Source of the DNA: Vulcanimicrobiota bacterium
GTDB taxonomy: Bacteria; Vulcanimicrobiota; Vulcanimicrobiia; Vulcanimicrobiales; Vulcanimicrobiaceae
Direction of reading: 5' to 3'
NCBI GenBank assembly: GCA_003136355.1
Contig: PLED01000108.1
Span: 17,365-73,005, forward strand
Length of the DNA: 55,641 nucleotides
The notes under the pieces were generated by a model. That model was not told the DNA's origin. It worked only from the letters and a program-made list of their open reading frames with translations, and did no database searches. Below, in pieces: positions 28,461 through 38,144 of the stretch. The translations under genes and the position numbers were made by a program. How positions within the stretch are numbered: the stretch's first letter is position 1; each line of letters starts with the position of its first letter.

Positions 28461-30131
28461 GTGATGCAGGCAAAAGACCTGTCCGAAACGCCCCCGCGGC
28501 GCTGGTCGGAGGAGTTGGGCGGCATTCGCTGGCTGCCGCGTTTGATCGACAAGTCTCGCGCCGCAATCGCCGGAAGCCTCAGCGACTATTGGTACGGCCA
28601 AAGCCCGATCGATCGCAGTTTTCTGAACGCGCTGGGCTTATCGTACCGCGACTTCACCGGAATCGTGCGTGCAGCCGGCAGCGTCGACGAAGCCGTGCTC
28701 GCCGCGCTGCAGAAAAAAGTTCCGCAAGGCGTCGAGCGCGCCCGCGTATGGAGCGAGCGGCTTCCACGGCGACAACGTTGGGTTCTTTTCCTGATCGATC
28801 TCGACGACGGATATCATCCGGCACTACGACCGGTGCGCGGCGTCGTGCGCGGATTTACGTCGCTGGCGACGCGGTACGTCCGCTACCGCTGGCCCGCCAA
28901 AGCTTCACTCATCGGGCTGGAGCTCGAAGTCCAGAAAACGGCCGAACGAGCTGCCGCGGCAAGCGGAACCGACGAAGAACCGTACCGCTGGCTGACGCCG
29001 GGCAACGTGGACATGGCCTGGAAGATCTTGCTTTCCGTCGTGCTCATCGGCGTGATGCTCTTTTATGCGGTCCATTTCGTCGAACGGATCGGTCTCGTTG
29101 CCATCGTGATCGTCGGCGCGATTTTCTTTGCCTACTTGGTCTATCCGATCGTGCGGTGGCTCAACCGCAAACTGCATCTCATCCTCGCGATTCTCGTCGT
29201 CTATGCCGTGCTTGCGGCGCTCGTCGCTATCGGGCTTTCCTATCTCATTCCGTCGATCTCCAACGAAGTCGCGACCCTCTCGCACGAAGGGCCGTCGATC
29301 ATCGCGAAGGTCCAAGATTTTCTCACCAGTCCGAACACCCCCGTGCTCGGCCACGCGCCCGACGTAGTCCGTAAAGAGCTGGCGCAACTGCCCACGCAGA
29401 CGGTGGTGTGGTTCCGGCAGCACGGCGGAGGCGCTGCGACCAGCGCGATCACGGTGCTGGTGGGTACGGCGGCGTTCTTGGGAGCGCTGATCGTCATTCC
29501 GATTCTGGGCGCCTATTTGCTTTATGATTCCGAGATCATCAAACGGTTTTTCATGGGCTTCATTCCGGAGAAACGGCGCCAGGCGACGCTCGGCCTGCTC
29601 GGTGAGCTCGAAGAAGTGCTGGGCGGGTTTATTCGCGGGCAGCTGCTGGTCGGCGCTACAATCGGCATCATCATAGCGGTCGGCTTGATGCTGGCTCACG
29701 TGCCGTACGCAATTTTGATCGGCGCCGTCGCAGGCGCTCTGGACTTGATTCCGTACATCGGTCCGGTCATCGCGTTCGTTCCCGCTTTCGCGATCGGCTT
29801 TTCCGCCGGCGGCATCGGCATGGCCGGATGGGTCACAGTGATCTTCATCGCTGCCAACCAACTCGAAGGACACGTGATAGCGCCCAACATCGTGAGCCGC
29901 ACGATCAAACTCTCCCCGAGCGCCATCGTGCTGTCGGTGCTGATCGGCGGCGAGTTGTACGGCGTCCCAGGTATGTTCGTCGCCGTACCGCTTGCTGGCA
30001 TCGTGCGCGTATTGCTCCTGCACGTTATTCCGGGATCGGTCAGCCGCGAAGAAGCCAAACCCGTGCTCACCAAAGATCCGCAAGAAGTCGTCGAAGCCGA
30101 TGCTCAGGCCGGCATCGAGGCAAAAGCGTGA
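28461..30131 (+). CDS. DUF5069 domain fused to AI-2E-family transporter
   Basis: N-terminus KDLSETPPRRWSEELGGIRWLPRLIDKSRAAIAGSLSDYWYGQSPIDRSFLNALGLSYRDF (DUF5069 pattern) followed by AI-2E permease (PILGAYLLYDSEIIKRFF, ALDLIPYIGPVIAFVPA, GHVIAPNIVSRTIKLSP). Confidence 0.85.
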   Translation: MMQAKDLSETPPRRWSEELGGIRWLPRLIDKSRAAIAGSLSDYWYGQSPIDRSFLNALGLSYRDFTGIVRAAGSVDEAVLAALQKKVPQGVERARVWSERLPRRQRWVLFLIDLDDGYHPALRPVRGVVRGFTSLATRYVRYRWPAKASLIGLELEVQKTAERAAAASGTDEEPYRWLTPGNVDMAWKILLSVVLIGVMLFYAVHFVERIGLVAIVIVGAIFFAYLVYPIVRWLNRKLHLILAILVVYAVLAALVAIGLSYLIPSISNEVATLSHEGPSIIAKVQDFLTSPNTPVLGHAPDVVRKELAQLPTQTVVWFRQHGGGAATSAITVLVGTAAFLGALIVIPILGAYLLYDSEIIKRFFMGFIPEKRRQATLGLLGELEEVLGGFIRGQLLVGATIGIIIAVGLMLAHVPYAILIGAVAGALDLIPYIGPVIAFVPAFAIGFSAGGIGMAGWVTVIFIAANQLEGHVIAPNIVSRTIKLSPSAIVLSVLIGGELYGVPGMFVAVPLAGIVRVLLLHVIPGSVSREEAKPVLTKDPQEVVEADAQAGIEAKA

Positions 30132-31000
30132 GCAGCCCGCGCGTCGATATCATCGGCGTGCCGATGGATTTGGGCGCTAGCCGCCGCGGCGTCGATATGG
30201 GTCCGTCCGCAGTACGCTACGCGCAATTGCACGAGCAGCTGCGCGCGCTCGGCATCGCCCGCATCGACGATCACGGCAACTTGCACGTGCCGATTCGGGA
30301 AGCGGTCGACGAGCACGATAAGCACGCGAAATATCTCGACGTGATCGATCGCGTCTGCGCCGAGTTGTCGGCGGTCGTTGAAGAAGCGGTGCGCGCCGGC
30401 GGCTTTCCGATCGTCCTCGGCGGCGATCATTCCATTGCGATCGGGACGCTCGACGGCCTCAAGCGCGCGCGCGGCAAGGCCGCCGGACTCGTGTGGGTGG
30501 ATGCGCATAGCGACATCAATAGCCCCAAGAGCTCGCCCTCGGGAAACGTGCACGGCATGCCGCTGTGGTTCGCGCTCGAGCGCGGCTACGCCGATCCAAA
30601 ACGCACCGTGCAGATTGGATTGCGCGACGTGGAGCCGGAAGAAAAAGAAAACCTACGCAATTCGGGCGTCAAAGCCTTCACCATGAGCGACGTGGACCGG
30701 CTGACGATGACGCGCATTATGGAAGAGGCGATCGCAATCGCGGGATCGGGAGATACGCCGATTCACGTCTCGTTCGATCTGGACGCAATCGATCCGCGTG
30801 AAGCGCCGGGCACGGGCACACCCGTCAAAGGCGGCTTGAGCTTTCGCGAAGCGCATCTCGCGATGGAGATGCTGGCCGAATCGCGCAAGCTCGGATCGAT
30901 CGAAATGGTCGAGATCAATCCGATTCTCGACACGCGCAATCACACGGCGACGCTGGCCGTCGGCTTGATTTGCTCCGGTTTAGGAAAAGCGATCCTATAG
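30128..31000 (+). CDS. rocF: Arginase
   Basis: [60 protein letters not shown] at 30128 overlapping upstream TGA. Confidence 0.93.
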   Translation: MSSPRVDIIGVPMDLGASRRGVDMGPSAVRYAQLHEQLRALGIARIDDHGNLHVPIREAVDEHDKHAKYLDVIDRVCAELSAVVEEAVRAGGFPIVLGGDHSIAIGTLDGLKRARGKAAGLVWVDAHSDINSPKSSPSGNVHGMPLWFALERGYADPKRTVQIGLRDVEPEEKENLRNSGVKAFTMSDVDRLTMTRIMEEAIAIAGSGDTPIHVSFDLDAIDPREAPGTGTPVKGGLSFREAHLAMEMLAESRKLGSIEMVEINPILDTRNHTATLAVGLICSGLGKAIL

Positions 31001-31723
31001 CTTTATTGTGGCGACGCCTTCGCAGCTGACGCCGCCGCCGCAAACCGCCGCATCCCACGTCGCGTTTGCAAGCAGCGTTTGTATTTGATGCTGCGTCGCA
31101 TCATCGATGGGCGGATGAAATTCGATCTTCTTGGTTTTGCCGTCTTCACCGACCGTGATGATCAGCACGACGTGTACGTTGAAACGCTGCAGCAGCGCGG
31201 TCTTAACGCGCGGATCGAGAATAGGCGGTTGCTCCGCGCCGAACGGTGAAACGCCGCCGCGATCGTTCGTGCCCGACCCGGACATGGCAACGTCCGAGGT
31301 GCCTTGCGGGTTTGGTGAAGGCCCCGGAGCGCGTTGCAGCGTTTGATCTTTCGGCGGAGCGATGCCCGGCGCGCGCGCGATAAGCGGAACCGGCTGTTTC
31401 TCCGGAACGTCGCGGGGAGCTGCGGCGACATGTCCTTGAGGGCCGTTCACCGGCGTCGGACGCGAATGTGGATTGTGATTCTTGGCCGTTAGCTCGCTGT
31501 GGATGCGTTCGAACGAGACCACCGGCGCGCGCCGTTTCGTTCTCGGCATCGCGACCGGAAGCGGACGCGGATCGGCGCGCTTTTCGATGTGAATGTGGGT
31601 GATGTGCGCAAAGGAAAGCGTTTCGACCGCCTCGGGTCCCGATGATAGCTGCGCGGGCATCAGGGGAATGATCAAGGCCACGGCCATATGGATGCCGAGC
31701 GAGATGGCAAACGCGCGTCGCAT
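30995..31723 (-). CDS. TonB-like energy transducer protein
   Basis: N-terminal TM, Pro-rich middle, C-terminal TonB-like domain (VVLIITVGEDGKTKKIEFHPPID). Confidence 0.6.
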   Translation of the reverse strand: MRRAFAISLGIHMAVALIIPLMPAQLSSGPEAVETLSFAHITHIHIEKRADPRPLPVAMPRTKRRAPVVSFERIHSELTAKNHNPHSRPTPVNGPQGHVAAAPRDVPEKQPVPLIARAPGIAPPKDQTLQRAPGPSPNPQGTSDVAMSGSGTNDRGGVSPFGAEQPPILDPRVKTALLQRFNVHVVLIITVGEDGKTKKIEFHPPIDDATQHQIQTLLANATWDAAVCGGGVSCEGVATIKL

Positions 31724-31775
31724 GTGGGATACTACTACGACCCCCCTTGAGAGGGGCCCCTTTTAGGGAGAGAAA

Positions 31776-32033
31776 GTGCGGCCGACAAACATCGTTCTTT
31801 ACCAAGCCGAGTGGTGCGGGTACTGCGCGCGCGTGCGCGCCAAACTTACCGATCTCTTGCTCGACTACAAAGTCGTCAATGTTCCGCCCAGCCACGCGCT
31901 GCGCACGGTGGTGCGAGAAGTTTCAGGCCAGACGAGCATTCCGGTCATGGTCGACGGCGACGTTGTGCTGGACGATGATGACGACATCATTCCTTATCTC
32001 GAAAAAACGTACGGTCAGAAAGCGGCGGTATAA
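31776..32033 (+). CDS. Glutaredoxin-like protein
   Basis: VLYQAEWCGYCARVRAKL, TSIPVMVDGD; GTG start. Confidence 0.88.
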   Translation: MRPTNIVLYQAEWCGYCARVRAKLTDLLLDYKVVNVPPSHALRTVVREVSGQTSIPVMVDGDVVLDDDDDIIPYLEKTYGQKAAV

Positions 32034-32806
32034 AGCGCAGCGATCCAGCCGGCTGCAACCGCGCCGGTGATCGTTGCGAGTGCGTTGACCACGTCGTTGT
32101 CGATCGCTCCCCATCCACGCACGACCGGTGTTGCGCTTCCGCAGAGATGCGGATCGGTTTCGCAGAGCCGCTGACAGCGGCTGCAATAACGCAGCGCCTG
32201 CAGCGTTGCCCCGAAAAGCGAATCGGCCAGCGCGCCGGCAAATCCGGCGACACCGACGATCCACCACGGCGCTATACCGACCGCCCATGCGATAAGGCCG
32301 ACTACAAGCGCGCCACCGATCTCGGCAAGCGTTCCCGCAATGGTGACGCCGCCGGACAACCCGCGCGCAACCGCGCGGAAATTTACGATCGACCGCGGCG
32401 TACTGCGCGCGAGCGTTCCCAGCTCGGTTCCCCACGTGTCCGCCGCCGCTGCCGCCAAGGTGCCCGCGAAAGCTGCGGCGAGCAGAGGCGAGCGCGTCAA
32501 AACGTACGCGACGGCGCACGCCGCCGCAACCCCGCCGTTCGCGAAGACTTGCCGCGCGGTGCGCGCTTTACGTTTGTCGGTGTCAGTTATCGCCGCCTTG
32601 CGTTTCGATCCGAAACGCGAGAGTGCGATGGCGGGCAGAAAAAAGGCGAAGAGCACCGCCGCGAAACTCCAGGCACCCGCCGAAAAAATTGCCGTCCCGA
32701 CGATCGCGGCGGCTACCGCTCCGCTTGCGGTCAGCGCGCGCGCGCGCCAGGCGCCGAAAGCAACGATTGCCGCGAGCGCGGCGGCAGCGGCGATACGAAC
32801 TAGAAT
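32015..32806 (-). CDS. DUF92-family integral membrane protein (start codon unresolved)
   Basis: LTASGAVAAAIVGTAIFSAGAWSFAAVLFAFFLPAIALSRF, ADTWGTELGTL, GGVTIAGTLAEIGGALVVG; no ATG/GTG/TTG at the expected N-terminus. Confidence 0.75.
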   Translation of the reverse strand: MLVRIAAAAALAAIVAFGAWRARALTASGAVAAAIVGTAIFSAGAWSFAAVLFAFFLPAIALSRFGSKRKAAITDTDKRKARTARQVFANGGVAAACAVAYVLTRSPLLAAAFAGTLAAAAADTWGTELGTLARSTPRSIVNFRAVARGLSGGVTIAGTLAEIGGALVVGLIAWAVGIAPWWIVGVAGFAGALADSLFGATLQALRYCSRCQRLCETDPHLCGSATPVVRGWGAIDNDVVNALATITGAVAAGWIAALYTAAF

Positions 32807-34296
32807 AGCGCTTCCACGAGGCCTTCCACGGTATGCTCGGGAGCAACGGCGTGCACGGGAAGTCCCGCATCCTTTGCGGCCTGCGCGGTGATGGGGCCGA
32901 TGCACGCGACGATCTTTCCGGCGCATGCTTCGCGAGCTGCTTCCGCCGATCCGAGATTGTGTACGAACCCATTGACCGTGCTCGCGCTCGTGAACGTTAC
33001 GATGTCGCTGTCCGCGACGCGCTCCGCGAACTGCGGATCGCCGGTAAACACCGTTTTGTATGCGGCGACGACGGTCACGTGCCGCCCGGCCGCGGTAAGC
33101 CGTGCCGGCAACACGTCGCGCGCTTCCTGAGCGCGGTACAGCAATATCCGATCGCCCTCGCGCGATGATGCAACCAGCAGGTCGGCGAGGTCTTCGGCGA
33201 TATAGTGCTGCGGAACGGCGTCCGCGCGAACGCTGCGCTGCAGCAGCGCTTGCGACGTTTTCAAACCGATTGCGGCAATTTTCGCGGCGCCGAAAATGCG
33301 CGCATCGTCGCGGCGCGCTTCGAGGTAGTCGAAGAAGACGCGCACGCCGTTGGCGCTTGTGAAGACCACCCAACTGTATTGCGACGGGTCGTGCGTCGCG
33401 CGCTCCGCGGCCGCGGCGTCGTCGGGAGGCACGATCGCAATCGCCGGCGCCGCGATCGGCTCAGCGCCGGCGCGCAGCAGTGCGCGCGAGAGATCGTCCT
33501 GCGTGTCGGCTGGGCGCGTCATCAATACGCGTTTGCCGAAGAGCGGTAATTTCTCGAACCACGCGACGGCGTCGCGCAAAGCGACGACCGTGCCGACGAT
33601 CACGATCGCCGGGGCGCTCAATCCTTCGCGTTCGGCGTTACCGGCAATAGTGGCGAGCGTGCCTGTCACCGTACGCTGCGAAGGGCGCGTGCCGTTTTCG
33701 ACGACCGCCGCGGGATGATCCGCCGGCAACCCGTGCTGCATCAGATTGGCGGCGATGTCGCGCAGATTGCGCATCGCCATCAGGAAGACCAGCGTTTGCT
33801 TGGAATCGCTCAAGCGCTCCCAATCGATCGCCGACCGGTCCTTCGCGGGATCTTCGTGCCCCGATACGATCGTGAGCACGGTGTTGTGATCGCGATGCGT
33901 CACCGGAATGCCGGCATACGCCGGAGCCGCGAGCGCGGAGCTCACGCCGGGAACGATTTCGAAGTCGATGCCGGCTGCATGCAGCGCTTGCGCCTCTTCG
34001 CCGCCCCGGCCGAAGAGAAACGGATCGCCGCCTTTCAAGCGCACGACGGTTTTACCGGCGCGCGCCTTTTCGATCATCAGCGTTTCGATCTCGTCTTGCG
34101 CGATGCTCTCCGCGCCGCCGCGCTTGCCCGCGTAGACGCGCTCGCAGGCCGGGGAAACGAGATTTACGATCGTATCCGACGCAAGGGCGTCATAGAGCAG
34201 AACGTCGGCACGCCGCAGCGCTTCGAGCGCGCGCAGCGTCAGCAGCCCAGGGTCTCCCGGCCCCGCTCCGGTGAGAAAGACCTTACCGCTCGGCAA
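32800..34296 (-). CDS. Uroporphyrinogen-III C-methyltransferase fused to uroporphyrinogen-III synthase
   Basis: SUMT: VFLTGAGPGDPGLLTLRALEALRRADVLLYD, GDPFLFGRGGEEA; HemD: WVVFTSANGVRVFFDYL, VTFTSASTVNGFV, ACIGPITAQAAKDAGLPVHAVAPEHTVEGLVEAL. Confidence 0.93.
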   Translation of the reverse strand: MPSGKVFLTGAGPGDPGLLTLRALEALRRADVLLYDALASDTIVNLVSPACERVYAGKRGGAESIAQDEIETLMIEKARAGKTVVRLKGGDPFLFGRGGEEAQALHAAGIDFEIVPGVSSALAAPAYAGIPVTHRDHNTVLTIVSGHEDPAKDRSAIDWERLSDSKQTLVFLMAMRNLRDIAANLMQHGLPADHPAAVVENGTRPSQRTVTGTLATIAGNAEREGLSAPAIVIVGTVVALRDAVAWFEKLPLFGKRVLMTRPADTQDDLSRALLRAGAEPIAAPAIAIVPPDDAAAAERATHDPSQYSWVVFTSANGVRVFFDYLEARRDDARIFGAAKIAAIGLKTSQALLQRSVRADAVPQHYIAEDLADLLVASSREGDRILLYRAQEARDVLPARLTAAGRHVTVVAAYKTVFTGDPQFAERVADSDIVTFTSASTVNGFVHNLGSAEAAREACAGKIVACIGPITAQAAKDAGLPVHAVAPEHTVEGLVEALF

Positions 34297-35569
34297 CGTC
34301 GAGTTCGAAGAGCTCCTGAAGCAGTTTGGCGTGCGTGATCGCCTCGGAGCTTTCTTCCGAAGCTTTTTCGCGCAGCTTCGTAATGACCGTGTGTAAGAGT
34401 TTCGAGATGATGGTCAATGACGCTCCGGTCACCAGCATCTTGTCGCGCTCGCCCAGATCCGGAAGGCGTGCGAACAGGCGTTCCAACTCGGCAGCTCTGA
34501 TGGCTTCGGCTTTTTGCGTCAGCGATGCAATCACGGGAACCGTGGCGCGCGCTTTGTACCATTGCCGGAAGCGGTCGACGTATTCGCTCACGATCTCTTC
34601 CACTTGCGGAATAGCTTCGCGGCGAACTTCGAGCTTTGCGTCGACGTGCATCTTCAGCCCGTCGATGTCCACCAGCGTTACGTTGGACAACTCATCCACT
34701 GCGGGATGCGCGTCGCGCGGAACCGCGATATCGATAATGAAGAGCGGACGCTCCACGCGGTTCTCCAACGCTTGGGCGACGATTTCCGGCGTCAAAACGA
34801 AATGGGTGGCGCCGGTCGAGGTGATGACGATGTCGGCCGCGGTCAGCGCGTTCACCAGCTCGCCGGGCTCGAGCGCTTCGCCCGCACCGATCTGCGCGAT
34901 CACTTCGCGCGTGCGGGCGAGGGTGCGGCTCAGAACGGCGACGTTGCGCGCGCCTTCGCGCCGAAAACGTTTTGCGGCCGCCCCGCCCATTTTGCCCGCG
35001 CCGATGACCAGAACGCTGCGGCCTTCGAGCGATCCGAAGCGCCGCTTCGCCAAATCGATGGCCGCGGTTGCGACCGACGGCGACTCTTCGCCGATGCGCG
35101 TTTGCGAGCGCGCGGCTTTTCCGGCGCTCATCGCTTCGCGCAGCAGTTTGTGCAAGACTTCGCCGGCGGAGTTCGCTTCACGCGCCGCGGCGTACGCTTC
35201 TTTGACTTGCCCCAGAATCTCGGCTTCGCCGATCAGCATCGAGTCGAGGCCGGTGCTGACGCGGAAGAGATGTTCGACGGCTTCGCGTCCTAACAGCGTA
35301 TACAAGTACGACTCAAGATCGTAGGCGACCGAGCCATGCCGGAAATGCTGGAGAAAAGACTTGAGCTGCGCAACGCCGGCTTCGTAGTCGGCGACCTCGG
35401 CATAAATTTCGAGCCGTCCGCACGTTTGCAGCATCAGCGCTTCGCGCACCGCTTCGTAGTCGCGCAGCGCGACGAGCGCTTCGCTCATGCGCTCGGCCGG
35501 AAAGACGTGCCGCTCGCGAACCTCGACGGGCGCGGTATTGTGTGAAAGACCCAGACAAACCAGCGGCAT
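34283..35569 (-). CDS. hemA: Glutamyl-tRNA reductase
   Basis: LGLSHNTAPVEVRER, LMLQTCGRLEIYA, VSTGLDSMLIGEAEILGQVKEAY. Confidence 0.95.
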   Translation of the reverse strand: MPLVCLGLSHNTAPVEVRERHVFPAERMSEALVALRDYEAVREALMLQTCGRLEIYAEVADYEAGVAQLKSFLQHFRHGSVAYDLESYLYTLLGREAVEHLFRVSTGLDSMLIGEAEILGQVKEAYAAAREANSAGEVLHKLLREAMSAGKAARSQTRIGEESPSVATAAIDLAKRRFGSLEGRSVLVIGAGKMGGAAAKRFRREGARNVAVLSRTLARTREVIAQIGAGEALEPGELVNALTAADIVITSTGATHFVLTPEIVAQALENRVERPLFIIDIAVPRDAHPAVDELSNVTLVDIDGLKMHVDAKLEVRREAIPQVEEIVSEYVDRFRQWYKARATVPVIASLTQKAEAIRAAELERLFARLPDLGERDKMLVTGASLTIISKLLHTVITKLREKASEESSEAITHAKLLQELFELDVAER

Positions 35570-35572
35570 GAC

Positions 35573-36259
35573 TTAGTTGGTATACCCTTGCGCGAAGCTC
35601 AAGCGATGCGTGAGGATGGAAAGTTCACCCGCGAGATCGATGTTGCGAACGATGACGGGCTGGCGCACGCGCAGCGAGACCGGCGCGAAGTTCAGCAAGG
35701 CGCGGACCCCGCTTTGTGCCAGACGGCCGGCAATCGCTTGAGCTGCCGCGGCAGGCACGGCGATAACGCCGATCTGCGCGTCGACGCGCGCAAGCGCAGC
35801 TTCGAGCGAAGCTGCATCCTCCACGCGAACGCCCTGCCACTCTTGTCCGATGACCGACGGCGAGTTGTCGAAAATCGCCGCCACCTTGAAGCGTTCCTCG
35901 CGCGCCGCCAAAAACGTCGCAAAGGCGTGTCCGAGAAACCCGAAGCCGGCAATGGCGATGCGCCAGTCACGCTCTAATCCTAAGACCAGCGCGAGCTGAT
36001 CGATCAACGGTTTTATCGCATAGCCCTGTCCGCGGCGTCCGAGCGGACCGAGTGCCGAGAGATCTTTGCGGATCTGGGTCGAGGAGATCGTGTGGCCGAG
36101 CAGGTCGGCCAGCCCGATAGAGGTGACGACCGTCTTTCCCGCCGCCTCGGCCTGCGCGAGCGCGCGGTGATAGGCGAAGAGCCGCGGAATTGCGACGTCG
36201 CTCTGCGCGATCCGCAAAGCGCCGGGTTTGAGCAGTGCCGCTGCGATCGGTTCGATCAT
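35573..36259 (-). CDS. rex: Redox-sensing transcriptional repressor Rex
   Basis: IPRLFAYHRAL, SSTQIRKDLSALGPLGRRGQGY, IAGFGFLGHAFATF. Confidence 0.93.
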   Translation of the reverse strand: MIEPIAAALLKPGALRIAQSDVAIPRLFAYHRALAQAEAAGKTVVTSIGLADLLGHTISSTQIRKDLSALGPLGRRGQGYAIKPLIDQLALVLGLERDWRIAIAGFGFLGHAFATFLAAREERFKVAAIFDNSPSVIGQEWQGVRVEDAASLEAALARVDAQIGVIAVPAAAAQAIAGRLAQSGVRALLNFAPVSLRVRQPVIVRNIDLAGELSILTHRLSFAQGYTN

Positions 36260-37560
36260 CGCGCGGCGACCGCTTCGAGTTGCGCGAGCGAATCGTCAGC
36301 TGCCGAGATCGTGCGCTCGATTTCGCGCGTGGTGTGCGCCGAGGAGACGAAGAGCGATTCGAATTGCGAGGGCGGCAGGTACACACCGCGGTCGAGCATG
36401 GCGTGAAAGTATCGCGCGTACGCCGCGGTGTCGGAACGAAGCGCCCCGTCGAGATCGCGCACGGGATCGCCCGTGAAAAACACGCAGAGCATCGAACCCG
36501 CGTGCGCCGTTGAGAGCGGAACCTCGTGTTTGGCAAAAACTTCGGAGAGACCGTCGCAGAGCAGTTTCGAGAGCACTTCGAGCCGCTCGTAAAACGTCGG
36601 ATCGTTCGCGATCGCGCGCAACGCGGCGATGCCAGCCGCCATCGCGAGCGGATTTCCGGAGAGCGTACCGGCCTGATAGACCGCGCCGTCGGGCGCGAGT
36701 TCGCACATGATCTGCGTGCGGCCGCCAAAAGCGCCGACCGGCAGTCCGCCGCCGATCACTTTGCCAAGCGTGGTGAGATCGGGCGTCACGCCTTCACGCT
36801 GTTGCGCTCCGCCGCGCGCGACGCGAAATCCGGTCATTACTTCGTCGAAAATGAGCACGGCGCCGTGCCGGTCGCACAGCGTGCGCAGCGTCGGCAAGAA
36901 TCCGGGCGCAGGCGGAATCAATCCCATGTTGCCGGCGTAGGGCTCCACAACGATCGCGGCGATTCTGCCGGCGTGCTGCTCGAAAGCGGCGGCGACCGCC
37001 GCGGCATTATTGAAGGGCAGCACGATCGTGTCAGCGGCGACGCTCGCCGGTACGCCGGGCGAATTCGGAATACCGTTGGTGATCGCGCCGCTGCCCGCGG
37101 CGATCAAGAATGCGTCGCCGTGCCCGTGATAGCAGCCGGCGAATTTAACGATCGCGTCGCGCCCGGTGAATCCGCGCGCCAGCCTGACCGCGCTCATGGC
37201 GGCTTCGGTTCCGCTCGAAGTGAAGCGTATGCGTTCGATCGACGGCATCATCGACGCGATGAGCTCGCCGAGCTCCGACTCGGCTTCGGTTGGCGTTCCA
37301 AACGACGTCCCGCGTCCCGCGGCTTGCACGATCGCCTTCACTATGCCTGAGTTGGCATGTCCCAAGAGTGCCGCGCCCCACGACAAAACGTAATCGACGT
37401 ATTCGTGTCCGTCGAGATCGTAAAGAAACGGACCGGATCCGCGCTGCATGAAGACGGGCGAACCGCCGACGGCGCGAAACGCGCGCACCGGTGAATTGAC
37501 GCCTCCCGCAATAATTTCGCGCGCGCGCGCAAACGCGGAAATCGAGCGTTCTAATCTCAA
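36256..37560 (-). CDS. hemL: Glutamate-1-semialdehyde 2,1-aminomutase
   Basis: GGVNSPVRAFRAVGGSPVFMQRG, YHGHGDAFLIAAGSG, LIFDEVMTGFRVARGG, TTLGKVIGGGLPVGAFGG; TTG start at 37560 overlapping the upstream TGA. Confidence 0.95.
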   Translation of the reverse strand: MRLERSISAFARAREIIAGGVNSPVRAFRAVGGSPVFMQRGSGPFLYDLDGHEYVDYVLSWGAALLGHANSGIVKAIVQAAGRGTSFGTPTEAESELGELIASMMPSIERIRFTSSGTEAAMSAVRLARGFTGRDAIVKFAGCYHGHGDAFLIAAGSGAITNGIPNSPGVPASVAADTIVLPFNNAAAVAAAFEQHAGRIAAIVVEPYAGNMGLIPPAPGFLPTLRTLCDRHGAVLIFDEVMTGFRVARGGAQQREGVTPDLTTLGKVIGGGLPVGAFGGRTQIMCELAPDGAVYQAGTLSGNPLAMAAGIAALRAIANDPTFYERLEVLSKLLCDGLSEVFAKHEVPLSTAHAGSMLCVFFTGDPVRDLDGALRSDTAAYARYFHAMLDRGVYLPPSQFESLFVSSAHTTREIERTISAADDSLAQLEAVAAR

Positions 37561-38144
37561 AGCTGAAGTCCTAACAATGCATCGCGCTCCGCGATCGTGT
37601 TGATGCCGGCCAGCGCGCGTTCGTCTGGAAAGCCGACCCGCCGGTGAACGAGCCTTTCGACGACCGTACGGACCGCTCCCGACCCGGCCGCCAGCTCGGA
37701 ACGCCCTTCCCGCAAGAATGCTTCGCGCGAGTAGATCGCGCAGAGCGGCTCGAGCCGCCCGTTGCGCTCGGCGGCGACGGCCTCCAGTTGCGGCTCCCAG
37801 GCCGCCAGCAGGCGCTCGAAAACGCCGCGGTCGACGAACGGCGCGTCCCCGGCGATCGTGAAGCACAGCGGCTGCGAGACGCTTTCAAAGGTAGAGACGA
37901 TTCCGCCCAGCGGTCCGCGGCCGGCCTGGAGGTCGGGCACGATCGTGCAGTCGAGCTCCCTCGCGATCGCTTCGCCGAACGGCGCGTTGGCCGAGACGTA
38001 CACCGGGCCGATCGATCGCACGTTGCGGTACACGCGCAGCAGCAGCGGTACGCCGCCGGCGTCGCTCTCGAGCTTTCCCGGGAAGCGTGTCGCCCCTCCG
38101 CCGGCTAGAATAACGACGGCGACGTCAGCGGCTGCGGGCTGCAT
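37557..38144 (-). CDS. MobA-like NTP transferase (molybdenum cofactor guanylyltransferase family)
   Basis: VVILAGGGATRFPGKL, GPLGGIVSTFESVSQPLCFTIAGDAPFVD. Confidence 0.8.
   Translation of the reverse strand: MQPAAADVAVVILAGGGATRFPGKLESDAGGVPLLLRVYRNVRSIGPVYVSANAPFGEAIARELDCTIVPDLQAGRGPLGGIVSTFESVSQPLCFTIAGDAPFVDRGVFERLLAAWEPQLEAVAAERNGRLEPLCAIYSREAFLREGRSELAAGSGAVRTVVERLVHRRVGFPDERALAGINTIAERDALLGLQL

Noticed and set aside
28905-30083. 392-aa minus ORF opposite the AI-2E transporter
   Set aside because: Asp/His/Arg-rich antisense translation of a membrane-protein gene; not credible
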